Assembly (NCBI GenBank): GCA_013115135.1 | Contig: JABANP010000103.1 | Location: forward strand, 1-64,000 | Length of the DNA stretch: 64,000 nucleotides | Reading direction: 5' to 3' | Origin: Perkinsus olseni | Taxonomy: Eukaryota > Perkinsozoa > Perkinsida > Perkinsidae | Part shown: positions 1-10,466 of the stretch, in pieces | Position numbering within the stretch: the first letter of the stretch is position 1 | Layout: each line of letters opens with the position of its first letter | Notes under the pieces: generated by a model | What the model was told of the DNA's origin: nothing | The model's database searches: none | What the model saw: only the letters and a program-made list of their open reading frames with translations | Made by a program: the position numbers and the translations under genes

Positions 1-511
1 AGGAGCAAAATTTGTGTGCTATCACTATTGGCTGGAGGACTGCATAAGATAAACTTACCTTATTGAACCACCAATTATTATTGAGTTGCAACATAATAGT
101 AACATGGGGAGACGTAGTCTACAATCAGAATAACCCGGAGGGTGGCGAACTCAACTTGAAACTCTTCAAGTGCGCTCGGAGCCCAAAGTTTGGTGATCAA
201 ACGAGAGTCTCTGATAGAATGATTGTTGGATCGACTTGGCAGAGCCTCCAACGCCATAGGAGCCCCCGGCCATCACTCTAACAACACTCAACGCTGCTCC
301 TTATCAGTGGTCCAAAGAGGAAATTCCTCCAGTACGAAGAGCGTTTGTTTGAAGAGGCTCATCGTACAGGCGACCGGTACAACAGAAAAGAGAACACGTA
401 AGTCAAGTTAGTTGAATACAACATTCGCAGAGAAAGCGAGAAAATACACGACGACAAACCAAGTGTCAAACGGCCTCCAATAGAGGCAGTGTTATTATAG
501 GAACAAAGAGC
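1..511. other. Left flank, no gene recognised
   Basis: Several stops interrupt every frame and the short open frames show no domain, signal peptide or splice pattern. It probably contains the 3' flank of the minus-strand gene that ends at 512. I see nothing else in it. Confidence 0.4.
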
Positions 512-2167
512 TTAGCAGTGTGGAGCTCTAGCGTAGTACGAATCGGCAGTGATGATGGTCTGACAGGTCTCGGCCATATCGTCAGTAACAGGTTTCTGGC
601 CGAGGCGCAAAGCTTCAGGCTTGGTCAAGTCGATAGCGTAGTCACCCTTGAGCTGGTAAGTAGGGGTGGTGAAGATATCCATACTGTAGACATCGAAGGG
701 AGTGAACTCAGAGCAGGACAGCTCGTGATCACCTAAAGCACCTCCAGCACGGAGCATCTCGCACACAAGGGCGCTGCAGACACGAGAAGGTCCAACAATG
801 GGCTCTCCGTTGTGGTGGGTGTGGTAGGTCCAGTCGTCCTCCTCAGGGATGGTAGGAAGCATGGCTGAGCCGCCCTCAAGCTTGGCATCGGCCATCTTGA
901 GAATATCACTGAGACCTAGTCCGGAAGAACCCATGCGATGGTTGAAGGCCTCGAGGAAGAGGAGGTTGGCCATATCGGGCCGAGCGCGCTCCACCAAACC
1001 CATGGCGATCTCAACGAACTCCCACGAGAGGCAGGTCTGGCAGTCGTCCATGGGGATGCAGGGGTAGTTGCCCTTGAGGGAGTCCACGGCAGTGAAGAGG
1101 AAGTTACTATATCCGTAATCATTGCCCTCGAACTCAGTGGTGAACTTCTTCCAAGCAGCATCGTTATCGAAGCTCTCCCGAAGCTCCTTCTTGAGAGGGA
1201 CAAGAACACCGTTGTTGTACCAACCCGCGTCATCCTTCAGATACTCCTCGAAGGTGAGTTTGCGAACACCGCCGGCCCAGCTCTCAATAGAGTGAAGCTT
1301 CTGGGTCTCAGGATCGCGCAAGAACATGAGGGTGTGACTGGCGATGGAGCCACCCGCCCACATGATAGACGCGCTCTGGCCTTGGATGTTCGTGACCATG
1401 ACGACATCACCAGGATGAATGTCTTCTTCCGCAATGTCGCACTGGCCAGGGTTCGAACGCTTGTCGAAGGTGATGTTCATGAAGTGATCGACGAAGTCCA
1501 GGGCCTGATCACGGCCGAGCAACAGGTCGGCTGTCTTGATGATACCCTCGGCAGCATCTACCAGGGACGTACGGAGGTCGAAGACGTAAATCTTGCCCTC
1601 ATCGGCCGTCCACTTGTAGGTTTCGGTACCCCTGTGAATCTTGTACTGCATGTGGAAGTCAGCAGCGTTACCATACAAGACGTACTCAGCGCAAGTCCAC
1701 GATACGGCGTTGCGATAGTCGGCCTCGATCAAGATAGTGCCGTCGCCCTGCTTGGTAGAACGGACCTTGATGTCTTGGAAGCAACGACCGTTGTAGCTGT
1801 GCCATTCACCGTCGTGCTCTAAGGTGGCGACGTGCCTCGGGATAAAGTTGTAGTACATGTCGGCACCTTCGACGTGGTCACCGAGAGTATCAACGATCTT
1901 GGTACCCCAGCTGAGAAGCTCCGATCCAGCCCAGGACTTCAGGCCAGCGATCGAGCTGTCGATCCAGTTCATGACGGGAGAGGACGAGGAGTCGGAGGAA
2001 TCATCGACCTTGGCGAAGGACATGAAGGGCGAGGGGGCGAGGTACTTCTCGATGTCCTTCGAGGTGAAGATGGCGGTCTTTTCGGGGTCCGCATTGTCAC
2101 CAGTGAGGCGGGCTACCGCCGAGTGGAGGAGAGCCCAGGAGGTCAAAGCAGCAGTGCCGATCCGCAT
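512..2167 (-). CDS. Secreted protein with permuted papain-like (NlpC/P60, YiiX-type) fold
   Basis: An uninterrupted 551-residue frame begins with a hydrophobic signal peptide (residues 1 to about 20, ending near SAVARL), so the product probably enters the secretory pathway. Around residue 250 there is a GDVVMV segment followed by SHTLMFL, and near residue 465 a VCSALVCEM segment. This order, with a G-D-hydrophobic strand and a histidine first and the cysteine late, is that of circularly permuted papain-fold amidases and lipid hydrolases (YiiX/LRAT/NlpC-like). Predicted catalytic residues are His of ASHT and Cys of RVCSA. The N-terminal 230 residues match nothing I know. Substrate is unknown; amidase or hydrolase activity is inference. 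The gene has no introns, unlike nearly all recognisable neighbours. The open frame on the opposite strand (938-1822) is its shadow. Confidence 0.8.
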   Translation of the reverse strand: MRIGTAALTSWALLHSAVARLTGDNADPEKTAIFTSKDIEKYLAPSPFMSFAKVDDSSDSSSSPVMNWIDSSIAGLKSWAGSELLSWGTKIVDTLGDHVEGADMYYNFIPRHVATLEHDGEWHSYNGRCFQDIKVRSTKQGDGTILIEADYRNAVSWTCAEYVLYGNAADFHMQYKIHRGTETYKWTADEGKIYVFDLRTSLVDAAEGIIKTADLLLGRDQALDFVDHFMNITFDKRSNPGQCDIAEEDIHPGDVVMVTNIQGQSASIMWAGGSIASHTLMFLRDPETQKLHSIESWAGGVRKLTFEEYLKDDAGWYNNGVLVPLKKELRESFDNDAAWKKFTTEFEGNDYGYSNFLFTAVDSLKGNYPCIPMDDCQTCLSWEFVEIAMGLVERARPDMANLLFLEAFNHRMGSSGLGLSDILKMADAKLEGGSAMLPTIPEEDDWTYHTHHNGEPIVGPSRVCSALVCEMLRAGGALGDHELSCSEFTPFDVYSMDIFTTPTYQLKGDYAIDLTKPEALRLGQKPVTDDMAETCQTIITADSYYARAPHC

Positions 2168-4048
2168 GGGGAAGAAACACGAGGAACGAGAACTGCGGAG
2201 GGTACAGTAATTCTATGATACTCTTCCATTCTCAATTGGTTATGCTAAATCGCCATGAAGATAGAGACATCGGGAAGAGCCCAGAACACAATACGCGCTA
2301 TGGAACGCTAGCTGGGGCGACGGTGATCAGCGCAAGATCCGAAAGCGCATCCTGTCCCTCTCAGAGTCGAGAGCCCAACTATAATACAAGCGTGATGCAC
2401 CTCGTGCTAATGACAGTGTCTGATGAAGGATCATAGCGCGACCTCTCCGGACGGTCCTCGTGCCTTCATTCGATGACGATGATGGACGATGATGCACCGC
2501 TAGAGTTTTCGGACTCCCAACTGGAAACTCAACAAAGTGAATTAACGGTGACTATTGAACATCTATCATCATAAATTCATGGCTGATGGTTTTGCCTCAG
2601 CACAAAGACTCTGCCGGTGGCAGATGAGGGTTTAACCTTTCCATGATCTCGGAGGCGACCAAGTTGGCTAAAACGGGAGACTTAGTAAAGCCCAGCTGAG
2701 CGGGCATCGGTCCCCACCTCGTCTGTAGCTGCAGCCCAGCACGTTAGCGGAGTCCTTGCAGGGAATGAAACCGCCGTACCCCGGGATCGCGGCGCGGCGT
2801 CGTGACAGACGATACAGACCAGCACCGAGGACGAGGCTGACAGGGACGGCACGTCGGGCGACTGATCAGATGCAGGGCTACCTGTTTCGAGCGTCAATCG
2901 CGTTCCTCATGGCTTGGTAATGGGTGAGCCTCAGATCAACTCCCGAGGATACGCGGGGCAGCTTCGGCGGAGAGGAGGAATCTGGAACTCAAGGCGTCTA
3001 AGGCCATCGACCGCTGACAAACCCTACTCTCGGGATATGAAAGCTCCTCGCGCGGTACCTACAGGCGAGGAAATGGTTCTTGTCAGAGTAGCCGTTGGCA
3101 GGCCCACCTCAAGCGAGCTCAGGGATCTCGTGGCCGTGAGCCGCTTGCCAGGCTGTCTCGCGGCGGGCGGTGCCGACAGAGTTAGTTTAGAAGTTTGCAT
3201 GTTTTCAGTGACGCGTCAGTAGCGCTACTAGAAGACCAAAACCGTCCAGCCGTCACAACACAAGACACGGAAGCAGAGAAATGAAAAGATCATCACGAAC
3301 GTGTAAAAAGTGTGAGTCAACTTTCACCCTATTCCATTGGCGGGACGCTGTCGGGCCGCAGTATGGGCATCTCCTGACTACGCAAAGGCAACACAGATGC
3401 GGTGTACCTGAGATGTCTCGTAATGACCAGTGGCTGTGCAGCTCCTCGCCCTACATGGTCTTCTCTGCATCGCTCGGGATGAAGGTACGACAGAACCACG
3501 ATACTCCTCCTACTACTGTTGTGGCGAAAATGACACATCCCACTACGTATCTGATGCGCACGGTAGCACCCACTGTAAGTGCACTTCCATGTTAGGAAAA
3601 CGGAGCCGCGAGGATGAAACTGGTGGCCTTCACATGCAACACATTCAAATGCCCACATGTAAGTGGATGGATCGAACACTGGCCGGCAGGAGCGGATTCG
3701 GGCGAATCACACTGACACAGGCGGCTACGGGACGAGTTGCTCTGATATGACGCGACAGTGGCGGTTTTGATGCAGTATGAGTTTCGTGCTCGGCTCACGC
3801 CTGTGATTATACACACATCAGTCAGCACTATCCATCTTCCCTATTACATCAGAGTGAACCGCAGAGCCCACGAGCCCACCAGGAGTACAAATGAACCCAT
3901 ATAGACGCCACCCCATTGGAAGGCCGAGAGGAGCGAGAGGGAGTCGAATGCCATAACCTGAGGGGGGGGGGCGCGGCAGTTCGGTGAGAAAGTTCTATCG
4001 AATTGAGGCGAGAATGCCCCCATTGACCACCTCTACATGTACAAGCTT
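2168..4048. other. Intergenic stretch with only weak coding signals
   Basis: This holds the upstream region of the 512-2167 gene and some GC-rich sequence at 2680-3200. On the plus strand an ATG at 3281 is followed by a 50-nt GT-AG candidate intron (3311-3360), after which a cysteine-containing frame runs to about 3490. This could be a small zinc-finger-like gene, but no domain is clear. A run of nine Gs lies at 3963-3971. Nothing here is a confident gene. Confidence 0.35.
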
Positions 4049-5566
4049 TCAATCTAATCGACAGTGGAACGTGAATGAAGAGACATCAACAGCCCGGGAT
4101 CGCGCACCCCACTTCCTGAAGCGCCGGAATACTACCGTCAGCGCACTCTGCTCAGCCAAGGCACCCCACGGGCTCTCTATCATATCCTCGCCAACAGCCA
4201 TGCGGGAGAAGCGACCAGATACCCCAAACCCTATCCGAGTCGTGCGGGTTATCCAGCATCCGAAGAAAGCAGCAAACATCGTCACAAACCAGGCCATGAA
4301 AGCCAACAATGCCAGGCCTTCAGAGTCGACCTCCGCTGGGAAGTTGAAGGAGTGCAGCGACTGTACCACGGACTTGATGGCCGAGTGGTTGGCGTTCACT
4401 GTGCATACGACGCTCGCGTAGACCATGAAGCTGAGCGCAGAGCGGCGCAGAGAAGTGGAAGTGTGGTTACCATGTGGCATGATCGGCTCGGGACCGAACC
4501 GCTTATAGAAAACCGTAGCGCAGATCGAGACCACGAGAGCCCAGAAGATGGAGAGGAAGAGCGAGGCAGGGTAAGGCTTGAGGAGCATCACATATCTGTG
4601 GAAGAACTGGTGTATTACGACAATACTTGTAGGAGCGGACGAACAAAAGCGCTCCACGATGGGATCGAACCACCGACCTTGTGGTTAACAGCCACACGCT
4701 CTGCCTGCTGAGCTAGCGGAGCCTTGGTACTCAATAAGTTCAGAATACCTCTTCGGGTATAAGTACTCGAACTCTCTTTCACTACTGTACTAGCGCTCCC
4801 TAACCTCATCTCCCCCATCTCACATTATCAGCCACCAGGCGGTCCCCACGCTGGTCCCCATGCAGTACATAAAGAGCAGTAGAAGGTACTGGCGCATGTT
4901 CTGTGGGACGAATATGCTAGCACCGCTTCTGCGCAGGGCCGCATGCACACTCAGAGTACACACGAGAGTTGCCCCAAAGGCAAACGTTGCAACCATGAGC
5001 CCATTCGAGCCAGGACCACGACTTGCCAGCGTAGCTGACCACCATCCGTACTTGGGCCGACAACACCGTCATCGGCAGCCACTCGGCTGCCCCTGTGAGC
5101 ACCGACCACGAGAACGTTCGCGCGCACCACCGATTCCAATACGGGTCGCCCAACTTCTCCTGGAAATGCCACACGAAAACACCCGCTAGGAGTAAGCAGA
5201 CAAGGAACTCCGTCATACCTGAGGGTAACAGCAGGGAGTGATACAAACTCAAACAGAAATAGATCACACTGACGAGAACGGTTGAGCCCTTGTCTCCCAC
5301 GAACTACCTGCCGCCAAGCACATGCTGAAACTATTCCGCTGGCATCGGGTGGCAAAGCCGAAGTCCATCGATCGAGGGTCCTCTCCCAGCACGGACAACA
5401 CGACCGAGTCTGCCATCATCCTCAGTGCTCCCGACGACACCACCGTAGCAGTGTTTCGGAAGTAGGTACGATATGTAGACCGCCAGAGGTGCTCATCCTC
5501 TACCACAGACTCTCCCATCCCCGTCGAATCCCGTGACAGCAGGCCAGTGGTTTCAGGGCTGTCCAT
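4049..5566 (-). CDS. Multi-pass membrane protein, function unknown
   Basis: Four exons (5566-5322, 5268-5103, 5050-4824, 4595-4049) join in frame to 394 codons. The first two introns are 53 and 52 nt; the third is 228 nt and carries a tRNA-Asn gene on the same strand. The start is the only ATG giving an uninterrupted first exon. Residues 1-30 are polar; after them come about eight hydrophobic segments, for example around VIYFCLSLYHSLLLP, FLVCLLLAGVFVWHF, MVATFAFGATLVC and LFLSIFWALVVSIC. The C-terminus is basic and polar. No family was recognised. The stop lies 170 nt below the dolichol kinase stop's neighbourhood, that is, this gene starts just downstream of dolichol kinase on the same strand. 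Exon frames were solved by hand from splice phases, so the model is good but not proven. Confidence 0.65.
4650..4722 (-). tRNA. tRNA-Asn (anticodon GTT)
   Basis: A 73-nt cloverleaf reads 5'-GCTCCGC at 4722 and ends GTGGAGC plus discriminator G at 4650; the acceptor pairs at all seven positions with one G-T. The A box is TAGCTCAGCAGG, the anticodon loop is CTGTTAA with anticodon GTT, and the B box is GGTTCGATCCC. A short T-run (CTTTTG) follows. It lies inside the 228-nt intron (4596-4823) of the surrounding membrane-protein gene and in the same orientation, so polymerase II transcription of the host crosses it. Confidence 0.93.
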
Positions 5567-5735
5567 GTCGTCTTGAACCCTACCACACAGCGACCTCCAG
5601 CCAGGAATAACAAACGCAATTTGCTGTGACCGTGACAAAGAAATTGATACACTGAAGAAACTGAGCGGCAGTGAGTGCCACCCGACTAGTGTCTTGGCAA
5701 ACAGCTCTTCCGATCACCGGTCAGACAGGGAGGCG

Positions 5736-7125
5736 TCAGAAGGCCATCAGCGCCAGCATGTAGACGGGAAGGACGAGATTATCGATGCTCGTAATGTAGC
5801 ACTCCAAAAATGCAGTGAGGTATATCGCCATACCATTCCTTCGCGAAATCACAGCCCAGTTGCCGCCGCTCACAGCGAAAACCATAGAGCATCGCCGAGA
5901 GGACGAACCCCAAACAACCCGCGATAGTGCGTCGCTCCGCCCCCGGCATTTTAGGTCCCTTCACAGTAACCCCTACACAAGCTGCCATCGCGTCCCCAAC
6001 ACCCACCGACAGGACACCAGCCGACGCTCGAAGAACCGAAAATTCCGCGGCGAAGCCAAGCTCGAACCACACCGGGATCGCCATGCCCAACAGAAGCGAT
6101 ATATGAGTTAGGATGAGGCCTCCATCGGCCGGGTCCTTGCCATCAAGATACTGGGAAAGATACTCCGACAGCCGCCTGACCGCCTTCCAGTCCGCGTAGT
6201 GCACTCGAAGGGCCTCCAAGACGACGAAGAGTCCGAACGCGATGAGCTGGGAGAAGCCGAGGAACTGCGGGTCCTTGAAGATGAAAGGTTGGAAGATCAC
6301 CACTGCAAGGAGATGGAAGAGCTTCCTGACGATGACCGTCGCTCGAGGACCATGGCCGAAGATATGGGCGCTCTCAGCGAGCTGGGTCGCGCCGATGCTG
6401 ACCAGAATGGCTAGGGCCCACCAGGCGAGTATCCGGAGGTGCGGTACGGTTCCAATGTAGCCCATCAATGAATCGATCGACCGCTCGGGCGCCTCACTGA
6501 GGGTCGAACGACCGATGAGGAAGACAGCACAGACCACTAGGGAACCCAGAGGGGACCGCAACCATCGCGGGGTGACTCTGAATTTCGCTAGAGCAAGCAG
6601 CACTCCGAAAAGCAGCAGCGTGGAGGCCAACATCTCCGCCCAGGCCGCCGGGACAGACGACGCCGAGCGGCTGGTAAAAGCAAGGGAAGCGCAGGCGGCG
6701 AGCTGGGCTAGCAATCCCGCCTCCAGTCGACTTAGACGAGAGCCCAAAAGGTCTTCTGACAGGCCACAGAGGAGCACTAGGAGGAAGACCGCCAGGACAG
6801 GGGCGACGAAGAGAAGTGGCAGCAGCGCCAGGAAAGCCGTGGTCTCCCACTCGGATCTCATCAGCACGGACCCCGCGTATCCTATCAGTACCATCATCGA
6901 ACAGACCGGAGCGAGGGACGCGTCGTAGCGCACCAAAACGGCGAAGGCCAGACCGAGGGCGGCCGGAGCGTTGCGCCATACTGGGGCTATGACGAGCTCG
7001 AGCAGGCCGATGACAGCGACGGTGGCCTGGAGCTGATAGGCTTCGGGAGGGACGCTGAGGAAGGGTATCGTGAGGAGGATACTCTCCAGCAGGCTTTGGA
7101 GGGAACACGATGATTGGCGGGACAT
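5736..7125 (-). CDS. DOLK: Dolichol kinase (CTP-dependent, ER membrane)
   Basis: The product, about 462 residues with many membrane segments, matches the dolichol kinase/SEC59 family, which phosphorylates dolichol with CTP at the ER membrane to feed N-glycosylation. Diagnostic parts are VIVRKLFHLLAVVIFQP near residue 270, the GVGDAMAACVG segment, the CTP-binding KGPKMPGAERRT motif and the C-terminal SIDNLVLPVY. The last 50 codons are in the next frame: dropping one T from the TTTT run at 5878-5881 joins the conserved parts into one reading frame, so I end the gene at 5736. Start at 7125 is chosen because the longer frame from 7233 would run into the exon of the upstream gene. Length is a little below yeast and human (519-538). 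The single-exon structure is unusual here. Confidence 0.88.
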
Positions 7126-7242
7126 TGGAAGATTGTTGGTAAAAACATAAACAAATCCTCGAGCGGAGCGATGCAAAAATGGCAAGACAAGCCGACAGGG
7201 AGAGGACCACAGAAACCGGCCAATCAACAACATGCTCGGTCA

Positions 7243-7551
7243 TCACCGATCCAACGAAAAATGCCGCCGTCGAATTCGCTTCAATTTCTGACAGGAAACA
7301 TCAATAATTTCGTGGCGCGCGGTCACGACCTCCTTACTACCTCCCAGCGACTTGGTGGTTCCAATTTGAAGCGACAGCGGCCCTCGGTCATATCGCACTT
7401 CTCTAGCAGCTCCGCGAGCATCTCCTTTCATCTCCTTGTACGTCTTCCCTTCGAACTTGGGAGAGCATATGTAACCCCAGTAGTGCTTGTCGTAGAGGTA
7501 GTTGCCGGCATTCTTGTCGTTCTGCATCTCGAAGGCGATCGGTTGAAGCTC
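7243..7551 (-). CDS. Small unknown protein, partial model
   Basis: An exon at 7551-7341, preceded by a good acceptor (CTCTCAG), encodes a polar stretch including NYLYDKHYWGYICSPKF and KTYKEMKGDARGAAREV. It is followed by a 53-nt intron (7340-7288) that carries the AATTTCGTGGCGCGC element. Splicing leads into a frame with a possible membrane segment (VVDWPVSVVLSLSACLAIFA) that approaches the dolichol kinase start; without splicing the frame stops at 7243. The first coding exon was not found: an upstream exon ending near 7603 is in phase but has no ATG. The family is not recognised. Confidence 0.45.
   Translation of the reverse strand, partial: ELQPIAFEMQNDKNAGNYLYDKHYWGYICSPKFEGKTYKEMKGDARGAAREVRYDRGPLSLQIGTTKSLGGSKEVVTARHEIIDVSCQKLKRIRRRHFSLDR
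7288..7340 (-). repeat. B-family intron element
   Basis: This 53-nt GT-AG intron contains GCGCGCCACGAAATT read on the minus strand, that is AATTTCGTGGCGCGC at 7306-7320 on the plus strand. The element occupies the centre of the intron. Confidence 0.6.
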
Positions 7552-7635
7552 CTGAGAGACTCTCCCTGGTCGGAGCCTATGGTTGCAGGATGTCTGCCCA
7601 TCCCTAACCCGACGTGGCTCCCATTCGGAATTCAC

Positions 7636-8365
7636 AATTCACGCCGAGAGACAGGTCGAAGGACTGGTAGCTCGAGTAACAGCATGACAGTAACAGCATC
7701 TGACTCTAGTGAGTTGCCGCAATATTCAACAGAGAAGGAGGATCTCTATACTATGGTTCAACCTATGATACGTCGTTTTCACAACGAAATGACGCTATTC
7801 TAAGATTAGCGTTTGAGAATAGTATAATCTCGGGGTGGTGAGTAGTGCCCGCGCAGTTAAACCTCACCACTTGTCGGCCGTCGCTGGCACGAGCAGGGGG
7901 CGCTACGTTTTGGGTCGTCGTGACACGGACCGCAAGACATCATCATCGAAGCTTTGACCATTAATCATGTTCACTGTTGCCTCCTAGTCCGTCGAGGATC
8001 TCAAGATCGGCAGCACCGACCCGCTACTCATGTCCGTCCTAGCAACACCCCACACTATTCGAATGCCCTCAGCAGCCGAATCAGTTGCCCACTCAGAAGC
8101 AGTGGCAGCACCGACAGCAGCAGCAGCAGTGCTCATCAGTCTACTACCCTAGTAATGATCTTCTTCAGGTTGTCCTGGTTGGGGGCCTCTGGCCGTACAA
8201 ACTTATGATACCCCCGACAGCCGCAAGGAGAGCAGGAGCTCCAAAGCGTCGTCAATCTTCCCTCCACCCGCCGCCGACCGGATAGCAACATACGCTCAAT
8301 AAAGTACTACAGGGATAACCCCTGAACGCCCTGATGCCGCCCGGGAACAACACAACGGCATCAGT
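7636..8365. other. Intergenic stretch, no gene recognised
   Basis: A CAG-rich patch lies near 8095-8135, and a GC-rich stretch runs from 8220 to 8360. No frame here has a recognisable product. Confidence 0.35.
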
Positions 8366-8572
8366 TCAAGGGTCGTTACCCCATAACAATGGTACGGCGG
8401 AATGGTACACGGTGATTTTGATGATACAAGGGTCGTCAATAGGGCGCTGAGTGAACTGCTGCTGCCCTTCTCCGCTGCAGACTAGTCCATCGACCGACCA
8501 GGCCATGAGTGCTCCGATCCGCTGCTCGATTGGGGTCTTTGAGATGGACCCGAGGCGTTCGGGAGAATATCC
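8366..8572 (-). CDS. Possible 3'-terminal exon of a minus-strand gene
   Basis: A clear acceptor (TTGGTTTCAG) at 8573 opens a 68-codon frame to a stop at 8366. The peptide (GYSPERLGSISKTPIEQRIG at its start) is not low-complexity and looks coding. Just upstream, a stretch with KIYYWTVTHGD resembles half of a WW domain, so this may be the end of the gene that starts at 10329. The link was not proven. Confidence 0.4.
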   Translation of the reverse strand, partial: GYSPERLGSISKTPIEQRIGALMAWSVDGLVCSGEGQQQFTQRPIDDPCIIKITVYHSAVPLLWGNDP

Positions 8573-8764
8573 CTGAAACCAATACGTCACTCAATTTCAC
8601 CGTTGTTTTCAATCCATAATAAAGACGGTCACCATGCGTAACGGTCCAGTAGTAAATCTTTCCTAAAAGTTACACAAAAGCCGAACTCGCTTCACAATGA
8701 GTCGAAGGCGTAAGATGTACAGCTAAATCGAGTTTTAAATTCACCAAAGTAGTTTCCTCTAAAA

Positions 8765-10329
8765 TCATAAAATAGCCCAACCCAATTTATTCTCAGCATT
8801 AGTAGTACATCGTCTCCGATCCATCTCGTCCGTCCCTTCATGCGGCTTGCAGGCCCACTTGGACGTCCTTTCTTCGAGCTCACCACTGGCGAGCTTGAAG
8901 CCATCGATAGGAAAATCATCTTCCCTTTTCCGCCTCGCCACTTCCTTCTCGTGCGTAGCAGCCAAGGCCTCCAGCTGTCGTTCGACCTCCTCAGGATCCA
9001 CCACCTCAGCCACGCGACTCTCCGTCACTTGCTTCAACACTGCCTCGTCAATTTCGGGCGGGCGAGAAAACACTACCGCTCCCGTCGGACCGTCGCCGAG
9101 GACCTCTTCGGGCGAGGACTCCGGGGGTTCCGAGACTTGAGACATGAGCTCGTCCAACGCGCTCTCGGACGACACCACAGAGGGCTCGGTAGACCTGGTC
9201 ACGAGATGAATAGTCACTCTTCACGCAGTCAGCAAGTGAGAAGGAAAAGCTCTAATGCATGGTGAAGGGCGAGTATTACCTTCCTTCCAGATCAGGAATC
9301 TTAGGTAGACTATGGAGATACACAGCTAGCCCATCAGCTGTGGTCTCGGCGAGTCGGGTCATGGTGAGCTTGGATTTCTCAAGACAGTCTTCTAGTCGGC
9401 ACTCCAACTGTCTCCACTGAGCTGAGCTTTTGTCATCACCACAGAGGCTTTGTAGACGGGCAACTTGCTGCCGCACGGGCCCTGAAAAGAAAAGGAAGAG
9501 TTCCATTGCTGGTATCTTAGGTTGAACCATGCAAGATACAAAAGATGTCAACTTGATGGTTGCTCATCTTCCGCCATATCCGCCTTACTCTCACAAGACG
9601 CCATTCATCGCCATTCTCAGAGATATTTACTGATGGTCTGAAACATCCCGTGGAAGCAACAAAACTTCTCACTTCGGCCACGCCATCACTAAAACGACTC
9701 GACTGTGGTGAAGGACAATCGCTGTAAAGGCAGCCTGCGACCTGTTTCGTATCTTCCACGCTCGACCCCAAGATATCCTCCCAACGTACATGGTGCTGCT
9801 GCCAGGGCCTTCTCCCGCATCCCCCCTCCAGTAGCTTCTATCGTCGGCCGGACCAACTCCGCTATCATCCCGCGCAGCCTGCCCATCCGGCCTCCCCACT
9901 GGGTGATGGGGCGTATCTTTGGTTGACCTATGCTCAACACAAGTTCCCTCACCCACTTGCCGCAGCTTCTTACTCAATAGGAGCCACTTTGCTCTGGACC
10001 AGCTTCGCACCGCTTTCAAGTCTCGTCCTCGTCAAACCCTCCACACTGCACTCATCTTGCTCATCTTGCATTTCCTCAACGCTATCATCCTCAGACTCAC
10101 TAGACGACGAATAGCCGCCAAACAGCCCTCCCAAGGCAGCGACCTCCTTCACCGCTGGCTTCGGCCGAGGCCCAGGTGGTGGCAGAATCGTCGTGACCGT
10201 ACCGGTCCCCTGCGTGCCACTACCCTCAACAGACGGCGACGACCATCCGTCCTCTCGACTAGAGTCCCCCGAATCTTGCCGTCGATGATGCAAACTTCTG
10301 GAGAGTATCCGAGATTGGAAAAGTGACAT
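8765..10329 (-). CDS. Multi-exon acidic/coiled-coil protein, possibly FNBP4-like
   Basis: The first exon from ATG 10329 encodes a proline- and serine-rich region followed by GLFGGYSSSSESEDD and an acidic EEMQDEQDE stretch. Next come an exon ending before a 48-nt intron (9789-9742), an exon with VAGCLYSDCPSPQSSRFSD, an exon with GPVRQQVARLQSLCG (acceptor at 9482) and a last exon with PEEVERQLEALAATHEKEVARR, which should form a coiled coil. The order glycine-tyrosine-serine patch, acidic patch, helical segments recalls formin-binding/WW spliceosomal proteins, but I cannot show a WW domain inside this range. Stop is at 8765 unless the last exon splices at 8895, which has a good GTGAGC donor. Several inner boundaries are approximate. 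Confidence 0.5.
9511..9540 (-). repeat. A-family hairpin element inside an intron
   Basis: GGTATCTTAGGTTGAACC is followed by GCAAGATAC on the plus strand, giving an imperfect hairpin closed by GTATC/GATAC. It lies in the intron between the exons at about 9617 and 9482. Confidence 0.6.
9742..9789 (-). repeat. A-family element filling a 48-nt intron
   Basis: Read on the minus strand the intron runs GTACGT, then GGATATCTTGGGGTCGA, then GGAAGATACGAAACAG, and ends exactly at the 3' splice site. The repeat therefore makes up about 37 of 48 nt, the clearest case of element and intron being the same object. Confidence 0.65.
9909..9945. repeat. A-family element
   Basis: GCGTATCTTTGGTTGACC lies between two exons of the minus-strand coiled-coil gene, in an interval expected to be intron. 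Confidence 0.45.
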
Positions 10330-10466
10330 CAGACGGAAAACAAACTCCAAGACAACTTCGAAAGCTCCACCCTTCTGAACGCTACAACAAGAGAGCCCAT
10401 TAGAGAAGACCTCCCATCGGGAGCGATGAGCATAATACGCTGGTGTCTGCTGCTGCTTGCCGGCAA

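Noticed and set aside
938..1822. A 294-codon open frame on the plus strand
   Set aside because: It lies antisense to the signal-peptide-bearing 551-residue frame at 512-2167, has no recognisable sequence, and reflects codon-position GC bias on the other strand.
5878..5881. Programmed +1 frameshifting as the main explanation for the frame breaks
   Set aside because: The sites share no codon or slippery motif and both signs occur, so sequencing or assembly indels are simpler. Kept as an alternative in the findings.
6494..7246. A 250-codon minus frame overlapping dolichol kinase
   Set aside because: Beyond about 7130 it is the +1 shadow of the dolichol kinase frame, which has clear family motifs.
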